This document shows, piece by piece, positions 1 through 9,204 of a stretch of DNA of 64,000 nt. Numbering within the stretch: position 1 is the first letter of the stretch; every line of letters begins with the position of its first letter. A model generated the notes under the pieces. That model had not been told where the DNA came from and searched no databases. It saw only the letters and a program-made list of their open reading frames with translations. Location: positions 1 to 64,000 of the forward strand of contig CACOUL010000004.1 of assembly GCA_902630355.1 (NCBI GenBank). The letters run 5' to 3'. The translations under genes and the position numbers were made by a program. Source of the stretch: Planctomycetaceae bacterium (GTDB lineage Bacteria; Planctomycetota; Planctomycetia; Pirellulales; UBA7805).

Positions 1-134
1 GGGTCTTCGTCGGCGGCGTGCTCTGGTCGTGGCTGCTACGGAGATACGAAAGCCTTGTGCCGGGATACGTAAGCCACATGCTGGTGGACCTCTCGATCTT
101 TATCGTGGGCGCCTCGATGCTCTTCGGGAGCTGA
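1..134 (+). CDS. CPBP family intramembrane metalloprotease, C-terminal end (5' partial)
   Basis: The open frame (third frame) enters from the left edge and stops at TGA 132-134; only about 43 residues are visible. They contain RRYESLVPGYVSHMLVD followed by a hydrophobic stretch. This matches the last conserved part of CPBP/CAAX-like membrane proteases, where a His followed by Asn/Asp near the C-terminus helps form the metal site inside the membrane. In these proteins the segment lies in the last two membrane helices. The assignment rests on a short fragment, so another multi-helix membrane protein is possible. A promoter-like sequence for the next gene starts about 70 bases after the stop. 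Confidence 0.6.
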   Translation, partial: VFVGGVLWSWLLRRYESLVPGYVSHMLVDLSIFIVGASMLFGS

Positions 135-203
135 AAAACAGAGTCCTGATTAGCTTAGGCCGCGAGCGCTGGCGCGATCGCTTCCCACGCCATGCTCAAG
201 TTT

Positions 204-232
204 TTGCACAATTCTTGACGCTTCCATACAAT
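204..232 (+). promoter_or_regulatory. Predicted sigma70-type promoter, copy 1 of a duplicated upstream region
   Basis: TTGCAC (204-209), a 17-base spacer and TACAAT (227-232) form a good -35/-10 pair. A CCGGTGTGGG-GGTGAC block follows, starting 26 bases after the -10 box. The same arrangement recurs at 1206-1275. It would drive the gene at 305. Confidence 0.6.
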
Positions 233-304
233 GAGTGTGTGTTTTAACTCTTTATCTCCGGTGTGGGGGGTGACGGCCACACCTACCATTGAGAGAACAC
301 AGCG

Positions 305-631
305 ATGATGAATGTTTATGCTCGACCAATAATGATCGTATCATTCGTCGTTGCGTCGGTCCTCGGCGCGAGCTTCGTGTTCGCCTTTTGGATGGATCAG
401 AGCATTGCAATTGGAGCGACTCGCTCTGTCCTTTTTGTTGTCATCTTGGCTTGCGTTCACCTCGCCGGATATCTGCTCTACGTTCGGCAATTCGCCGAGG
501 GGTGTACTGGTAACTTTACTACTCCCTCTGCTAGCGCTACCGAAGTTGCACATCGCAAGCCGCGGCAATGGTTTTTGGGTTCGGTTTCAGGTTATATTTT
601 ACTGATTCTCTGGATGTCATTGCATGGGTGA
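305..631 (+). CDS. Small membrane protein of unknown function (possibly the first half of a split gene)
   Basis: The product is 108 residues with an ATG start and no recognised family. Hydrophobic helices lie near residues 8-27, 39-60 and 90-107, so it should sit in the inner membrane. The promoter at 204-232 is correctly placed. The stop TGA at 629-631 is in the same frame as the next open frame (692-1144). The 60 bases between are open and encode another hydrophobic stretch, so this gene and the next may be one membrane protein broken by a single stop. If not, it is a small stand-alone membrane protein. Composition is more AT-rich than the metabolic genes further right. Confidence 0.5.
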   Translation: MMNVYARPIMIVSFVVASVLGASFVFAFWMDQSIAIGATRSVLFVVILACVHLAGYLLYVRQFAEGCTGNFTTPSASATEVAHRKPRQWFLGSVSGYILLILWMSLHG

Positions 632-691
632 CCTTCCCCATTCACTGTTGCAGTTGCAGCATGCTTTCTTCTGGTTCCTGCCATTCTTAGT

Positions 692-1144
692 TTGCGAGAA
701 ATCATTTTCCGCTCAGGCCATGGAGAGCGAGTGATTGGTCCATTATTAATGTTCTCTTTATCCTTTGTATTATTTTTTGTTTTTGCGATAGAGGCACGTG
801 ACCTTCATTTACGGCATAAAATAATGGGCGAACGTTTCAGGTCGGACCAACAACTGCATAAGTTGGCAGCGGGCATCGCGGCATATCGCGAGGCGAATAA
901 CGATGAGTGGCCTGATCGACTCACTGACATCCAGGATTGCATTGACGGAAATTTCGAGACCTTAATCGAAAACCCTTACACGAAAGATAACCCGGGTTAT
1001 GAATACATAAAGCCCGCGGAGAACGCAGACCGTTCAACATCGATTATTCTATATCAACTACGAGACGGAAAACGTGACTTGAGTCTTAACGTTGGCTTCG
1101 GTGATTGTCGAGTATCGGCGAATACGACAGCGGCGAAACAATAG
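692..1144 (+). CDS. Membrane-anchored protein of unknown function (possibly the second half of the gene at 305)
   Basis: The frame is open from just after the stop at 629-631, but the first usual start codon is TTG 692; ATG 749 and GTG 731 are alternatives. A hydrophobic segment (about residues 16-32) is followed by a soluble domain of about 110 residues with a pattern (HKLAAGIAAYREANNDEWP, then ENPYTKDNPGYEY) that recalls pseudopilin-like proteins, where one helix is followed by a small globular domain with an NPY segment. I cannot assign a function. A start within or before the hydrophobic stretch at 632-691 would require joining it to the gene at 305. Confidence 0.45.
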   Translation: MREIIFRSGHGERVIGPLLMFSLSFVLFFVFAIEARDLHLRHKIMGERFRSDQQLHKLAAGIAAYREANNDEWPDRLTDIQDCIDGNFETLIENPYTKDNPGYEYIKPAENADRSTSIILYQLRDGKRDLSLNVGFGDCRVSANTTAAKQ

Positions 1145-1205
1145 GTAGGCCCCCAACAAGTCGTGGCCGCTAGGCCCGGCTTTGCCCACGTCACCTTCGC
1201 TGTTT

Positions 1206-1233
1206 TTGCACAATTCTCATGTTTCCATACAAT
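1206..1233 (+). promoter_or_regulatory. Predicted sigma70-type promoter, copy 2 of the duplicated upstream region
   Basis: TTGCAC (1206-1211), a 16-base spacer and TACAAT (1228-1233). The surrounding bases match the copy at 204-232 closely, including CCATACAATGAGTGTGT. The CCGGTGTGGG-GGTGAC block again begins 26 bases downstream, at 1259. It would drive the MORN-like repeat gene at 1301. Confidence 0.6.
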
Positions 1234-1300
1234 GAGTGTGTTACGTAAATTTTCATCCCCGGTGTGGGCGGTGACTCATGCGCCCGCCGTTGGACGCTTT

Positions 1301-2335
1301 ATGAAGACCCGCCACAGCAAACTTCTGCCGGCTCTCTTGCTGCTGATTTTCGTTGTGCCGTCGGTGGACGCGGATGCCCCCCCCGAGAACGGCAAACACG
1401 TTACATACTACGAAAACGGCCAGAAGGCGTGGGAGAACCATTATAAGAATGGCAAGCAAGAAGGACTTGGGACTGGGTGGTATGAAAACGGCCAGAAGCA
1501 GTGGGAGTCTCACCACAAGGATGGCAAGCGAGAAGGCCTGTGGATAACGTGGCATCTCAACGGCCAGAAGGGAGGGGAGTTCCATTGGAAGAACGGCGAG
1601 CCAGATGGCCTGTGGACTATGTGGCATGAAAACGGCCAGAAGCAACAAGAGGTCCAGTACAAAGATGGCAACTGGGATGGCCTTGTGACTAGTTGGTACA
1701 CAAACGGCCAGAAGAAAGCAGAGGGCAATTACAAGAACGGCACGCAAGAAGGCCTTTGGACTTGGTGGCACGAAAACGGCCAGAAGCAGTCAGAGGGCAA
1801 TTACAAGAACGGCAAGCCAGATGGCCTTGAGACTAAGTGGCACGAAAACGGCCAGAAGGAATTAGATGGCAATTTCAAGAACGGCGAGCCGGATGGCCTT
1901 TGGACTATTTGGAATGAAAACGGCCAGAAGGCGGCCGAGATCCATTTCAAGAACGGCAAGAAAAATGGCCTAGTGACTAGTTGGTATGGCAAAGGCCAGA
2001 AGCATTCTACGTCCCATTGCAAGAACGGTAAGCTAGTCTCCGCATCTGTTTGGAAACCTGATGGCGAGCCTTGTCCTATTACAAGGATTGTCGATGGCTC
2101 AGGCGTCTTTGTTCAATATTATGAGAACGGCCAGAAGGAGTCAGCGGTCCATTTCAAGAACGGCGAGCAAGATGGCCTAGAGACTGAGTGGGATGAAGAT
2201 GGCAATAAGACCCTAGAAATCCAATACAAAGATGGCAAAGAAGATGGCATTGAGACTGAGTGGGACAAGGATGGCAACAAGACGCAAGAAATTCAATGGA
2301 AAGACGGCGAAATAGTAAGCGAAAAAGAGTTCTAA
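1301..2335 (+). CDS. Exported MORN_2/YwqK-type repeat protein
   Basis: ATG 1301 gives a 344-residue protein with a clean signal peptide (hydrophobic core LLPALLLLIFVVPSV). An earlier start at 1163 would bury this signal and overlap the promoter. The rest is about twelve imperfect 24-residue repeats built on (Y/H)ENGQK...E...(Y/F)KNG...DGL.T.W, the variant MORN repeat found in YwqK-like proteins. The repeats are also visible in the DNA as a recurring 72-base unit carrying AACGGCCAGAAG. One irregular unit near residues 240-275 carries an insertion. Such proteins are often annotated as antitoxins, but no toxin gene is present, so the function is open; export suggests a surface or periplasmic binding role. 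Confidence 0.8.
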   Translation: MKTRHSKLLPALLLLIFVVPSVDADAPPENGKHVTYYENGQKAWENHYKNGKQEGLGTGWYENGQKQWESHHKDGKREGLWITWHLNGQKGGEFHWKNGEPDGLWTMWHENGQKQQEVQYKDGNWDGLVTSWYTNGQKKAEGNYKNGTQEGLWTWWHENGQKQSEGNYKNGKPDGLETKWHENGQKELDGNFKNGEPDGLWTIWNENGQKAAEIHFKNGKKNGLVTSWYGKGQKHSTSHCKNGKLVSASVWKPDGEPCPITRIVDGSGVFVQYYENGQKESAVHFKNGEQDGLETEWDEDGNKTLEIQYKDGKEDGIETEWDKDGNKTQEIQWKDGEIVSEKEF

Positions 2336-2465
2336 GGGGCGGGATAAAATGCAAAGAAAGCCGCGCCTAAGGATGCTCTGCTAACGGTTCCGGAACTTCT
2401 GAAGAAATAACAGTTCCAACATTTCTTGAGACACTAGCGCCCCAAGGCAGTGCACGGAAGTAACA

Positions 2466-2861
2466 GTGAGTATTCGTTTAACTTACATCACCGGGAAACT
2501 CGCACTTGTGATCTCCGGGTGCGGTATCCTTATGTGGATGATAGCTGGTGCTTTTCAAATAACAGGAATTGCGGATGGGGCAGCTGAATCCATGTTTTGT
2601 ATTGGTACGTACTTGATACCATTTTGTGTCGTTGGGTTCATACTCGGTGGTATTACACTCTTCTTTCGGCCGGATTGGCCCGCATGTACTGCAATCGTTC
2701 TGGGGGCTTTGGGAACGATTTGGTTGATTGGATCAATAACTGAATTGCGAACCGCCGGATCGGGTCACATCGCGCGCGAATTGGATCGATGGGACTGGGA
2801 TGCCCAGCCGCAGGCCATCGAGTTGTTAGATGATGACGAAAGAACGGAGAAGAAAGAATAA
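2466..2861 (+). CDS. Hypothetical four-helix membrane protein
   Basis: The product is 131 residues from a GTG start. Three to four hydrophobic segments fill residues 8-100, followed by a charged tail rich in Asp, Glu and Lys that should face the cytoplasm. I recognise no family. It shares orientation and AT-rich composition with the upstream small genes. The stop codon lies inside a 15-base sequence that is repeated directly downstream. Confidence 0.55.
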   Translation: MSIRLTYITGKLALVISGCGILMWMIAGAFQITGIADGAAESMFCIGTYLIPFCVVGFILGGITLFFRPDWPACTAIVLGALGTIWLIGSITELRTAGSGHIARELDRWDWDAQPQAIELLDDDERTEKKE

Positions 2862-2884
2862 AAGGCGACAGAAAGAATAAAAGG
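2851..2884. repeat. Short tandem duplication at the 3' end of the membrane protein gene
   Basis: AGAAAGAATAAAAGG occurs at 2851-2865 and again at 2870-2884 (19-base period). The first copy contains the gene's stop codon. Confidence 0.75.
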
Positions 2885-3036
2885 GATCAGGACTCATTGA
2901 TTGAGAGGAATAAAAAAACTGTCCGCAGACTTATCTTGCCCCCAGCGCATGCAATCGCCCACGCCGCGCCTCGTACAACCCCGCAGCACTAGCGCGGCAC
3001 GAGCACACCTGCCAGCGGCCGACTGATAAAAACGAC

Positions 3037-3561
3037 GTGTCACATCCCACCCTCCGTAACATGACGCCGGCCGATGAAACGGCCGTGCTCGCCATGAACC
3101 GGCTGGCCGAGCAGGTCACCAGCCCGCTCGATGCGGAACGGTTTGCCGCCCTGTTCGACATGAGTGATCTGAAACAGCTGGCCCATTCGAATGGTGAGCC
3201 GGTCGGATTCGTACTGGCCATATTCAGTGGCAAGCCGTTTGAAAACCAGAACTATCGTTGGTTCAAACGCTGGTTCACAGAACGCGCCGGACACTTTATC
3301 TATATCGACCGGGTGATCGTCTCACCCGCCTGCCGCGGCCAAGGGCTCGGACGAACATTTTATGCGGCCGTGTTCGATGCGGCACGCCAAAGCCGAATCG
3401 CGCACGTGTGCGCGGAGATGGATCTCGAGCCTCCCAACCATGGTTCGCTGCAGTTTCACCGCAAGCTGGGATTCGTCGAGATCGGCACGCGCGACGTGGA
3501 GAGCGGAAAACGGCTCTCGATGCAGGTGTGTGAGGTGGGCACACAAAGCGAAACCGCATAA
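3037..3561 (+). CDS. GNAT family N-acetyltransferase
   Basis: The product is 174 residues from a GTG start. The acetyl-CoA binding core is visible: IDRVIVSPACRGQGLGRTFYAAV, with the R-x-x-G-x-G/A type loop (RGQGLG), then a helix and the C-terminal FHRKLGFVEIG strand typical of GNAT enzymes. Members transfer an acetyl group from acetyl-CoA to an amine; the substrate cannot be read from the sequence. The gene stands alone, with about 190 bases separating it from the fucosidase gene. Confidence 0.8.
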   Translation: MSHPTLRNMTPADETAVLAMNRLAEQVTSPLDAERFAALFDMSDLKQLAHSNGEPVGFVLAIFSGKPFENQNYRWFKRWFTERAGHFIYIDRVIVSPACRGQGLGRTFYAAVFDAARQSRIAHVCAEMDLEPPNHGSLQFHRKLGFVEIGTRDVESGKRLSMQVCEVGTQSETA

Positions 3562-3752
3562 CCACCATTCCCTGCGGCGCAGCTTTGCAGTGCCGGCTGT
3601 CCGGCTCTCCAGCTGTGACGATAGGAAGATAGATAGTACCCCGAGGCGTGCGGGCCTGTTACATTAACAGTCGCGCAGGCCGCACCGCGGCTCTGCCGTA
3701 AACGATTCCTCACGCGTTGGCGGCCCGACACGGGGCGATGGGAGAGCTTGCT

Positions 3753-6167
3753 GTGAACAGACGCTGTGGCCTGAAACGATTGCTGCTCGCGACTTCTTTG
3801 CTGCTGCCATGTATTGCCCTGGCAGATGAAGCAAGCCGGCACCACATCCGCGACAATGCACCGGCCGACGATTGGGATACGGGCCATCCGGTCGGCAACG
3901 GCCGGCTCGGAGCGACCGCCTTCGGCCGCTTCCCCCAAGAACGCATCCTACTGAACGATGAGACGATCTGGGCCCGCGGACCACAGGGCGTGATGGCCGA
4001 CGATAGCTTCGAGCATCTGGAAAAGGTCCGCACCCTTGAGGCCGAAGGCAAATACGAAGCGGCCGATGCCCACTTCACCAAACACGTCCAAGCCGAACAC
4101 CGGCCCTACAGCTACCAACTGCTCGGCAACCTCTCGATCGAACACACCGGGCACACCGCGCACACCGAACACACAGATAGCCCCGAGGACCAAAAGATCG
4201 ATCGCGCGCTCGATCTGGCCACCGGTTTGGCCACCACGCGCATCGAGCTTCCCGAAAACACGATCACCCGCACCCTCTACGCTAGCGCACCAGACGATGT
4301 CATCGTGCTGCATCTAGTGGCAAGCAAGCCGAAGAGCCTCAACCTGCGGCTCTCGCTCGATCACCCGGGCAAAGTGAACGTGCAGACCCGCGGCGAGGAC
4401 CTGCTGATCGACGGGGTCGCTCGCCGGAAGGTGAGCCAGAATGCGGACGGCACTCCGGATCCGGATGGCACGCATTTTTTAGGCCAGGTGCGGATTGCCG
4501 AGTACGATGGCACGCTCACGACCACGCACGACGCGATTGAACTGAAAGACGCGACCGAAGCGACCATCCTGATTGCCGCTGCCACCAACTTCAATCAGGC
4601 CAACTGCGATGCGCCGCTGCCTGACGGCTGGCAGCAGCGGGCAACCGACGCACTCGACCGAGCCGCCGCCCGCGATGAGCAATCTCTTCGCCGCCGTGCG
4701 GTCGCGGATCACCGAAAATATTTCGACCGCCTGGCGATTGAACTCGGAGAGACGGCACCGGAAATTGCCGCCCTCACCACGCCCGAGCGGGTCGAGCGGT
4801 TCCGCCAGGGCAAGAGCGATGACCCGGACCTGATGGAGACCTACTTCCAGTTCGGCCGCTATCTGCTGATCGCCAGCAGCCGGCCCGGCACGCTGCCGAT
4901 GAACCTGCAAGGCATCTGGAACCCGCACCTCAAAGCGCCGTGGAGTTCTGATTTTCATCTGAATATCAATATCCAGATGTGTTACTGGCCGGCCGAAACG
5001 ACCAACCTCTCCGAACTGCACACCCCGCTCTTTGATCTGATCGAATACTTTCAGCCCCGCGGCCGCGAAATGGCCGAGAAGATGGGTTTTGAAGGCTGGT
5101 GCATGGGCCACGCCAGCGATCTGTGGGCCAACGCCCGCGTGATGAGCGTCACCCCGTTCTGGGGCGGTTCCTTTTACGGTGGCCAGTGGCTCACGCTGCA
5201 CGTGCTGGAACAGTATCGCTTCACCCGCGATCAAGAACTGCTGCAGCGAATGTGGCCGATGCTTACCGAGTCGAATCGGTTTTTACTCAGTTGGTTGATT
5301 CGCGATCCGGAAACCGGCAAGCTCGTCTCGCGTCCCTCCTGCTCGCCGGAAAACAGTTTTGAATATGTCGACGCGGCGGGCGAGAAGAAAACCGCGGCCC
5401 TCTCGTCCGGCAACTCGTTCGACCAGTATCTGGTGCGGCAGAGTTTCAGCGACTACCTCGAGGCGGCCGCAGCGCTCGGCAAAACCGATGAGCCGCTCGT
5501 GAAAGAAGTCAAAGCGGCGCTGGCCGACCTCTATGAACCGAAAATTGCCGACGATGGCCGGCTGATGGAGTGGCGACTGCCCTTCGGCGAAGCGGAACCG
5601 GGACATCGTCATATCTCGCACGTGCTTGGCGCGTATCCGGGCAATCAGGTCGATCTGGCCGCCGACACCCCGCTGCGTGATGCGATTCAAAAGTCGCTCG
5701 ACTTCCGCCTGCAAAGTGGCGGGGCGGCCACCGGTTGGAGCCGGGCCTGGACGATCGGCATGTACGCCCGACTCGGCGATGGTGAGGTGGCCGGCGAGCA
5801 TCTGCAGAAAATACTCGAGCGCTCGACGCTCGATAACCTGTGGGACAACCATCCGCCGTTTCAGATCGACGGCAATCTGGGCGCCACGGCCGCGGTGGCC
5901 GAAATGCTGCTGCATAGCCACGAGCAAACCGACGATGGCACGACTATTTTGCGACTTTTGCCGGCCCTGCCCCCGATGTGGCCCGATGGCTCGGTACAAG
6001 GCCTGCGGGCCCGCGGCGGCTTTGAAGTCGACCTCACATGGCAAGCCGGCAAGCTGAAAGAGGCAAAAATCAAGTCGCTCGCTGGAGAACCCTTTGTACT
6101 CATCGACGGCGAGAGCGAAAAGCGAATGCAACCTGCGCGGGGCGAGAGCGTGACGCACACGCCATAA
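3753..6167 (+). CDS. Glycoside hydrolase family 95 (alpha-L-fucosidase type), exported
   Basis: GTG 3753, preceded by GGGAGAG, gives 804 residues beginning with a signal peptide ([16 protein letters not shown]); the earlier ATG at 3717 would put extra residues before the signal. Family hallmarks are present: the N-terminal [11 protein letters not shown] and [11 protein letters not shown], then NLQGIWNP (from N384) and [13 protein letters not shown] with the paired Asn at about 404 and 406. SPEN (Glu about 533) and QIDGNLG (Asp about 706) match the probable catalytic acid and accessory Asp of GH95 enzymes. GH95 enzymes invert alpha-1,2-linked L-fucose; some members act on L-galactose. It starts a short cluster with a sugar-type symporter and a secreted DUF6786-like protein, suggesting uptake of the released sugar. 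Confidence 0.88.
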   Translation: MNRRCGLKRLLLATSLLLPCIALADEASRHHIRDNAPADDWDTGHPVGNGRLGATAFGRFPQERILLNDETIWARGPQGVMADDSFEHLEKVRTLEAEGKYEAADAHFTKHVQAEHRPYSYQLLGNLSIEHTGHTAHTEHTDSPEDQKIDRALDLATGLATTRIELPENTITRTLYASAPDDVIVLHLVASKPKSLNLRLSLDHPGKVNVQTRGEDLLIDGVARRKVSQNADGTPDPDGTHFLGQVRIAEYDGTLTTTHDAIELKDATEATILIAAATNFNQANCDAPLPDGWQQRATDALDRAAARDEQSLRRRAVADHRKYFDRLAIELGETAPEIAALTTPERVERFRQGKSDDPDLMETYFQFGRYLLIASSRPGTLPMNLQGIWNPHLKAPWSSDFHLNINIQMCYWPAETTNLSELHTPLFDLIEYFQPRGREMAEKMGFEGWCMGHASDLWANARVMSVTPFWGGSFYGGQWLTLHVLEQYRFTRDQELLQRMWPMLTESNRFLLSWLIRDPETGKLVSRPSCSPENSFEYVDAAGEKKTAALSSGNSFDQYLVRQSFSDYLEAAAALGKTDEPLVKEVKAALADLYEPKIADDGRLMEWRLPFGEAEPGHRHISHVLGAYPGNQVDLAADTPLRDAIQKSLDFRLQSGGAATGWSRAWTIGMYARLGDGEVAGEHLQKILERSTLDNLWDNHPPFQIDGNLGATAAVAEMLLHSHEQTDDGTTILRLLPALPPMWPDGSVQGLRARGGFEVDLTWQAGKLKEAKIKSLAGEPFVLIDGESEKRMQPARGESVTHTP

Positions 6168-6213
6168 CAAACTGACTGCGAATTTTTTGAAAACTTATCT
6201 GCGGGGGCCCCTT

Positions 6214-7926
6214 ATGCCAGTTTCTCTCACACTCTTCGCCCAAGCCGATCCGGCCAGCAGTTCACTGAGCGGTGCCGATATCGCCGTGATTGTCATCTAT
6301 ACGGTTGGCATCGTGATCCTCGGTTGCTGGGCCGGACTCCGCAAACGGGGCGGCGGGGAGGCAAAAGAATATTTTCTGGCCGGTGGCACGCTCCGCTGGC
6401 CGGTGATTGGTCTGGCGCTGTTTGCCACCAACATCTCCTGCGTGCATCTGGTGAGCTTGGCGCAGTCGGGCTATGACTCGGGGCTGCTCAACGGCAATTT
6501 TGAGTGGATGGCCGCCTTCACGCTCGTGCTGTTGGGTCTGTTTTTTGCCCCGTTCTACATCCGCTCGGGGGTGACCACCCTGCCCGACTTTTTGGAAAAA
6601 CGCTATTCGCGTCAGTGCCGCGATTGGCTGGCCGTGCTCTCGATCGTCTCGGCTGTGACGATCCATATCGGGTTCTCGTTTCTGACCGGCGGCATCGTAC
6701 TCAAAGAACTCTTTGGCATCGACATGTACACCGGCATTGTCGTGGTCGCGGCCCTGACCGGACTCTACACGATTATCGGTGGACTGATGGCGGTGGTCGT
6801 GACCGAAGCGATCCAGACGGTGGTTTTGGTGCTCGGTGCCGCGGTGATCACCTACTTCGCCTGGGACAAGATCGGCGGCTGGGAGCCGATGGTCGATGTG
6901 CTGCGAGAAAAGGGCGAGGAGGCCAAGCTCTCGATGCTCCGGCCGCACGGCGACGCGGACGGATTGCCCTGGTATGCCGTGTTTCTGGGCTATCCGGTGC
7001 TGGGTATCTGGTACTGGTGCGCGGATCAAACGATTGTGCAGCGGGTGCTCGGTGCCAAAGACGAGCAGCACGCACGGGTCGGGCCGCTGTTTGCCGGGCT
7101 GATCAAGGTGCTGCCGGTATTCATCTTTGTGCTGCCCGGCCTGATGGCGTATGCCCTGGTCGAAAGCGGCGGACTCGACATCGCGTCGCTCACCTCGGTC
7201 AATGAAGCGGGAGAAACCGAGATCGATTCGAAAGGCATTTATGGGGTGATGATCACGCAGCTCTTGCCGCAGGGTCTGGTGGGCCTGATGGTCGCGGCCC
7301 TATTGGCCGCTCTGATGAGCACGGTCGCCGGGGCGCTCAACTCGATCTCAACTCTTTTTAGCTACGATCTTTACAAGCGGTTCCGCCCCGATACCTCGGA
7401 TCGCCGCCTGGTCTTTGTCGGACGTTTAACGGCCGGAGTGGCCCTGGTGGCGGCCATCGGTCTGGTGCCGCTGCTGGATGGATATCCGAGCATTTTTAAC
7501 GGACTCAACGACATTATCGCCCACATCGCTCCGCCGGTCACGTGCGTGTTTGTGCTGGGCGTCTTCTGGCCGCGGGCCTCGGCCGTGAGCGCAAAACTGA
7601 CCCTCTGGTTCGGCTCGGCACTCGGGGCGGGCGTCTTTCTGATTTCCAAACTGGGCGAGGGAACCGCTGTCGCCGAGTGGCTCAAGGATCTGAGCGGAGA
7701 TTCGTTCATGATGATGGCCTTCTATCTTCTGTGCGCCTGCGTGGCGATGCAGGTCGTCTTTTCGCTCATCTGGCCTTCCGGCGAACGAGAACGCTCGAGC
7801 AAACTGTATTGGGCCTCGCCGCTTGAGCCGCTCCGCGAGAAGGGCTGGCCGGGCATCGGCAACTACAAACTGCTGAGCGTGCTGCTGATCGGGGGCATGG
7901 CAGTGCTGTATTACTTTTTCCGGTAA
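6214..7926 (+). CDS. Sodium/solute symporter (SSS family, SGLT-like)
   Basis: The product is 570 residues from ATG 6214; a TTG at 6187 is possible but less likely. About 13-14 hydrophobic helices are visible. Typical SSS/SGLT features are EYFLAGGTLRW after helix 1, TTLPDFLEKRY, GLYTIIGGLMAVV.TEAIQ and WYWCADQTIVQRVLGAKD. The last is characteristic of the sugar-transporting SGLT branch. The gene follows the GH95 gene by 46 bases and precedes the DUF6786-like gene, so it probably imports the fucose or related sugar released outside the membrane. Substrate is inferred from context only. Confidence 0.85.
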   Translation: MPVSLTLFAQADPASSSLSGADIAVIVIYTVGIVILGCWAGLRKRGGGEAKEYFLAGGTLRWPVIGLALFATNISCVHLVSLAQSGYDSGLLNGNFEWMAAFTLVLLGLFFAPFYIRSGVTTLPDFLEKRYSRQCRDWLAVLSIVSAVTIHIGFSFLTGGIVLKELFGIDMYTGIVVVAALTGLYTIIGGLMAVVVTEAIQTVVLVLGAAVITYFAWDKIGGWEPMVDVLREKGEEAKLSMLRPHGDADGLPWYAVFLGYPVLGIWYWCADQTIVQRVLGAKDEQHARVGPLFAGLIKVLPVFIFVLPGLMAYALVESGGLDIASLTSVNEAGETEIDSKGIYGVMITQLLPQGLVGLMVAALLAALMSTVAGALNSISTLFSYDLYKRFRPDTSDRRLVFVGRLTAGVALVAAIGLVPLLDGYPSIFNGLNDIIAHIAPPVTCVFVLGVFWPRASAVSAKLTLWFGSALGAGVFLISKLGEGTAVAEWLKDLSGDSFMMMAFYLLCACVAMQVVFSLIWPSGERERSSKLYWASPLEPLREKGWPGIGNYKLLSVLLIGGMAVLYYFFR

Positions 7927-7950
7927 ATCACCATGCGAGGAGCAGCCCGG

Positions 7951-9186
7951 ATGGGCAGGCACATTAAAAACTTTGCATTTCTTGTATTCCTAGGGGGATG
8001 GATCGTGAGTGCCTATCAGGCGGCTGCGGATGAACGCAATTTTGGCCAGGACGCCAAGTTCCTCGCCGCCCACCAGCAGACCATTATTCTGGGCGATGCG
8101 GCGGGCGGACCGCGGGTGGCAATTGTGCCGGCCTACCAGGGCCGGGTGATGACCTCCAGTGCCAAAGGCGACGCGGGGACCAGCTACGGGTGGATCAACT
8201 ATGGGCTGATTGAAAGCGGCGAAAAGCAGCCGCAGATCCATGTGTTCGGGGGCGAAGAACGGTTTTGGCTCGGTCCCGAAGGCGGGCAATTCAGCATCTT
8301 TTTTGACCGTGGGGCGACGTTCGATTTTGCCGAGTGGCGGACCCCCCCGGTGATCGACACCGCGCCGTTTGCGGTGGTGCAAAAGAACAGCCAAAGTGCC
8401 TCGTTTCGGCATGAGGCGGCGATTGAGAATTATTCGGGAACCCGCTTTGAGTTTCGCATCGAGCGCGAGGTGGAATTACTTCCGGACGATGCGATTCGAG
8501 AGGCGCTCAAACTGGGCGATATGCCGCTGACGGCCGTGGCCTACCGGACCACCAACCGCTTGACCAATATTGGAAAAGAGGACTGGTCCAAGCCATCGGG
8601 CTTGCTCTCAATCTGGATGCTCGGGATGTACAAACATGGCCCAAAAACCACGGTGGTCATCCCCTTCAAAAAAGGGGGTGAATCGGCACTCGGAAAAATC
8701 GTGAATGACGACTACTTCGGCAAGGTGCCCGCCGAGCGGCTGAGCATCGGCGACGGGGTCCTGTTTTTTGCCGCCGATGGGCAATTTCGCAGCAAAATCG
8801 GGCTCAATCCGCAGCGATCGACCCCGCTCTGCGGCAGCTACGATGCGGCCCGCGAGGTGCTGACGCTGGTGCAGTACAACCAGCCTGCGGCCGAAGTGAC
8901 CGACTACGTGAACTCGAAGTGGGAACTCCAAAAGCAGCCCTACGCGGGCGATGTGATCAACGCCTACAACGACGGGCCGGCCGAAGCGGGCGCCGAGCCG
9001 CTCGGACCCTTTTACGAGTTGGAAACTTCGAGCCCCGCCCTGCCGCTTGAGAGCGGCGCCTCGGGCACGCACATCCAGACCACCTTCCACTTTGAAGGGG
9101 ACCGAGACGGGCTCAACGCGATTGCGCAAAAGACACTTGGCGTCTCGCTCGCTGAGATCGAAGCGGGACTCGCGGCCGGCAAATAG
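7951..9186 (+). CDS. Exported protein, DUF6786-like (mutarotase-fold candidate)
   Basis: ATG 7951 has GAGGAG eight bases upstream and opens directly into a signal peptide (FAFLVFLGGWIVSAYQAAA), so I prefer it to ATG 7933. The mature protein has about 390 residues. Features such as YQGRVMTSSAKGDAGTSYGWINY and FGGEERFWLGPEGGQFS resemble DUF6786 proteins, which look like large aldose-epimerase folds; this family call is from memory of the pattern, not a search. Position directly behind a fucosidase and a sugar symporter suggests a role in handling the released sugar in the periplasm, perhaps anomer conversion. No function has been shown for it. Confidence 0.65.
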   Translation: MGRHIKNFAFLVFLGGWIVSAYQAAADERNFGQDAKFLAAHQQTIILGDAAGGPRVAIVPAYQGRVMTSSAKGDAGTSYGWINYGLIESGEKQPQIHVFGGEERFWLGPEGGQFSIFFDRGATFDFAEWRTPPVIDTAPFAVVQKNSQSASFRHEAAIENYSGTRFEFRIEREVELLPDDAIREALKLGDMPLTAVAYRTTNRLTNIGKEDWSKPSGLLSIWMLGMYKHGPKTTVVIPFKKGGESALGKIVNDDYFGKVPAERLSIGDGVLFFAADGQFRSKIGLNPQRSTPLCGSYDAAREVLTLVQYNQPAAEVTDYVNSKWELQKQPYAGDVINAYNDGPAEAGAEPLGPFYELETSSPALPLESGASGTHIQTTFHFEGDRDGLNAIAQKTLGVSLAEIEAGLAAGK

Positions 9187-9204
9187 TTAGGCATGCCGCG
9201 CAGC

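Noticed and set aside
1253-1771. Long minus-strand frame opposite the MORN-like gene
   Set aside because: It mirrors the repeat structure of the plus-strand gene and is a by-product of codon repetition.
1301-2335. Toxin-antitoxin locus, since YwqK-like repeats are often labelled antitoxin
   Set aside because: No toxin-like gene lies on either side and the protein has a signal peptide, so the label is only inherited annotation.
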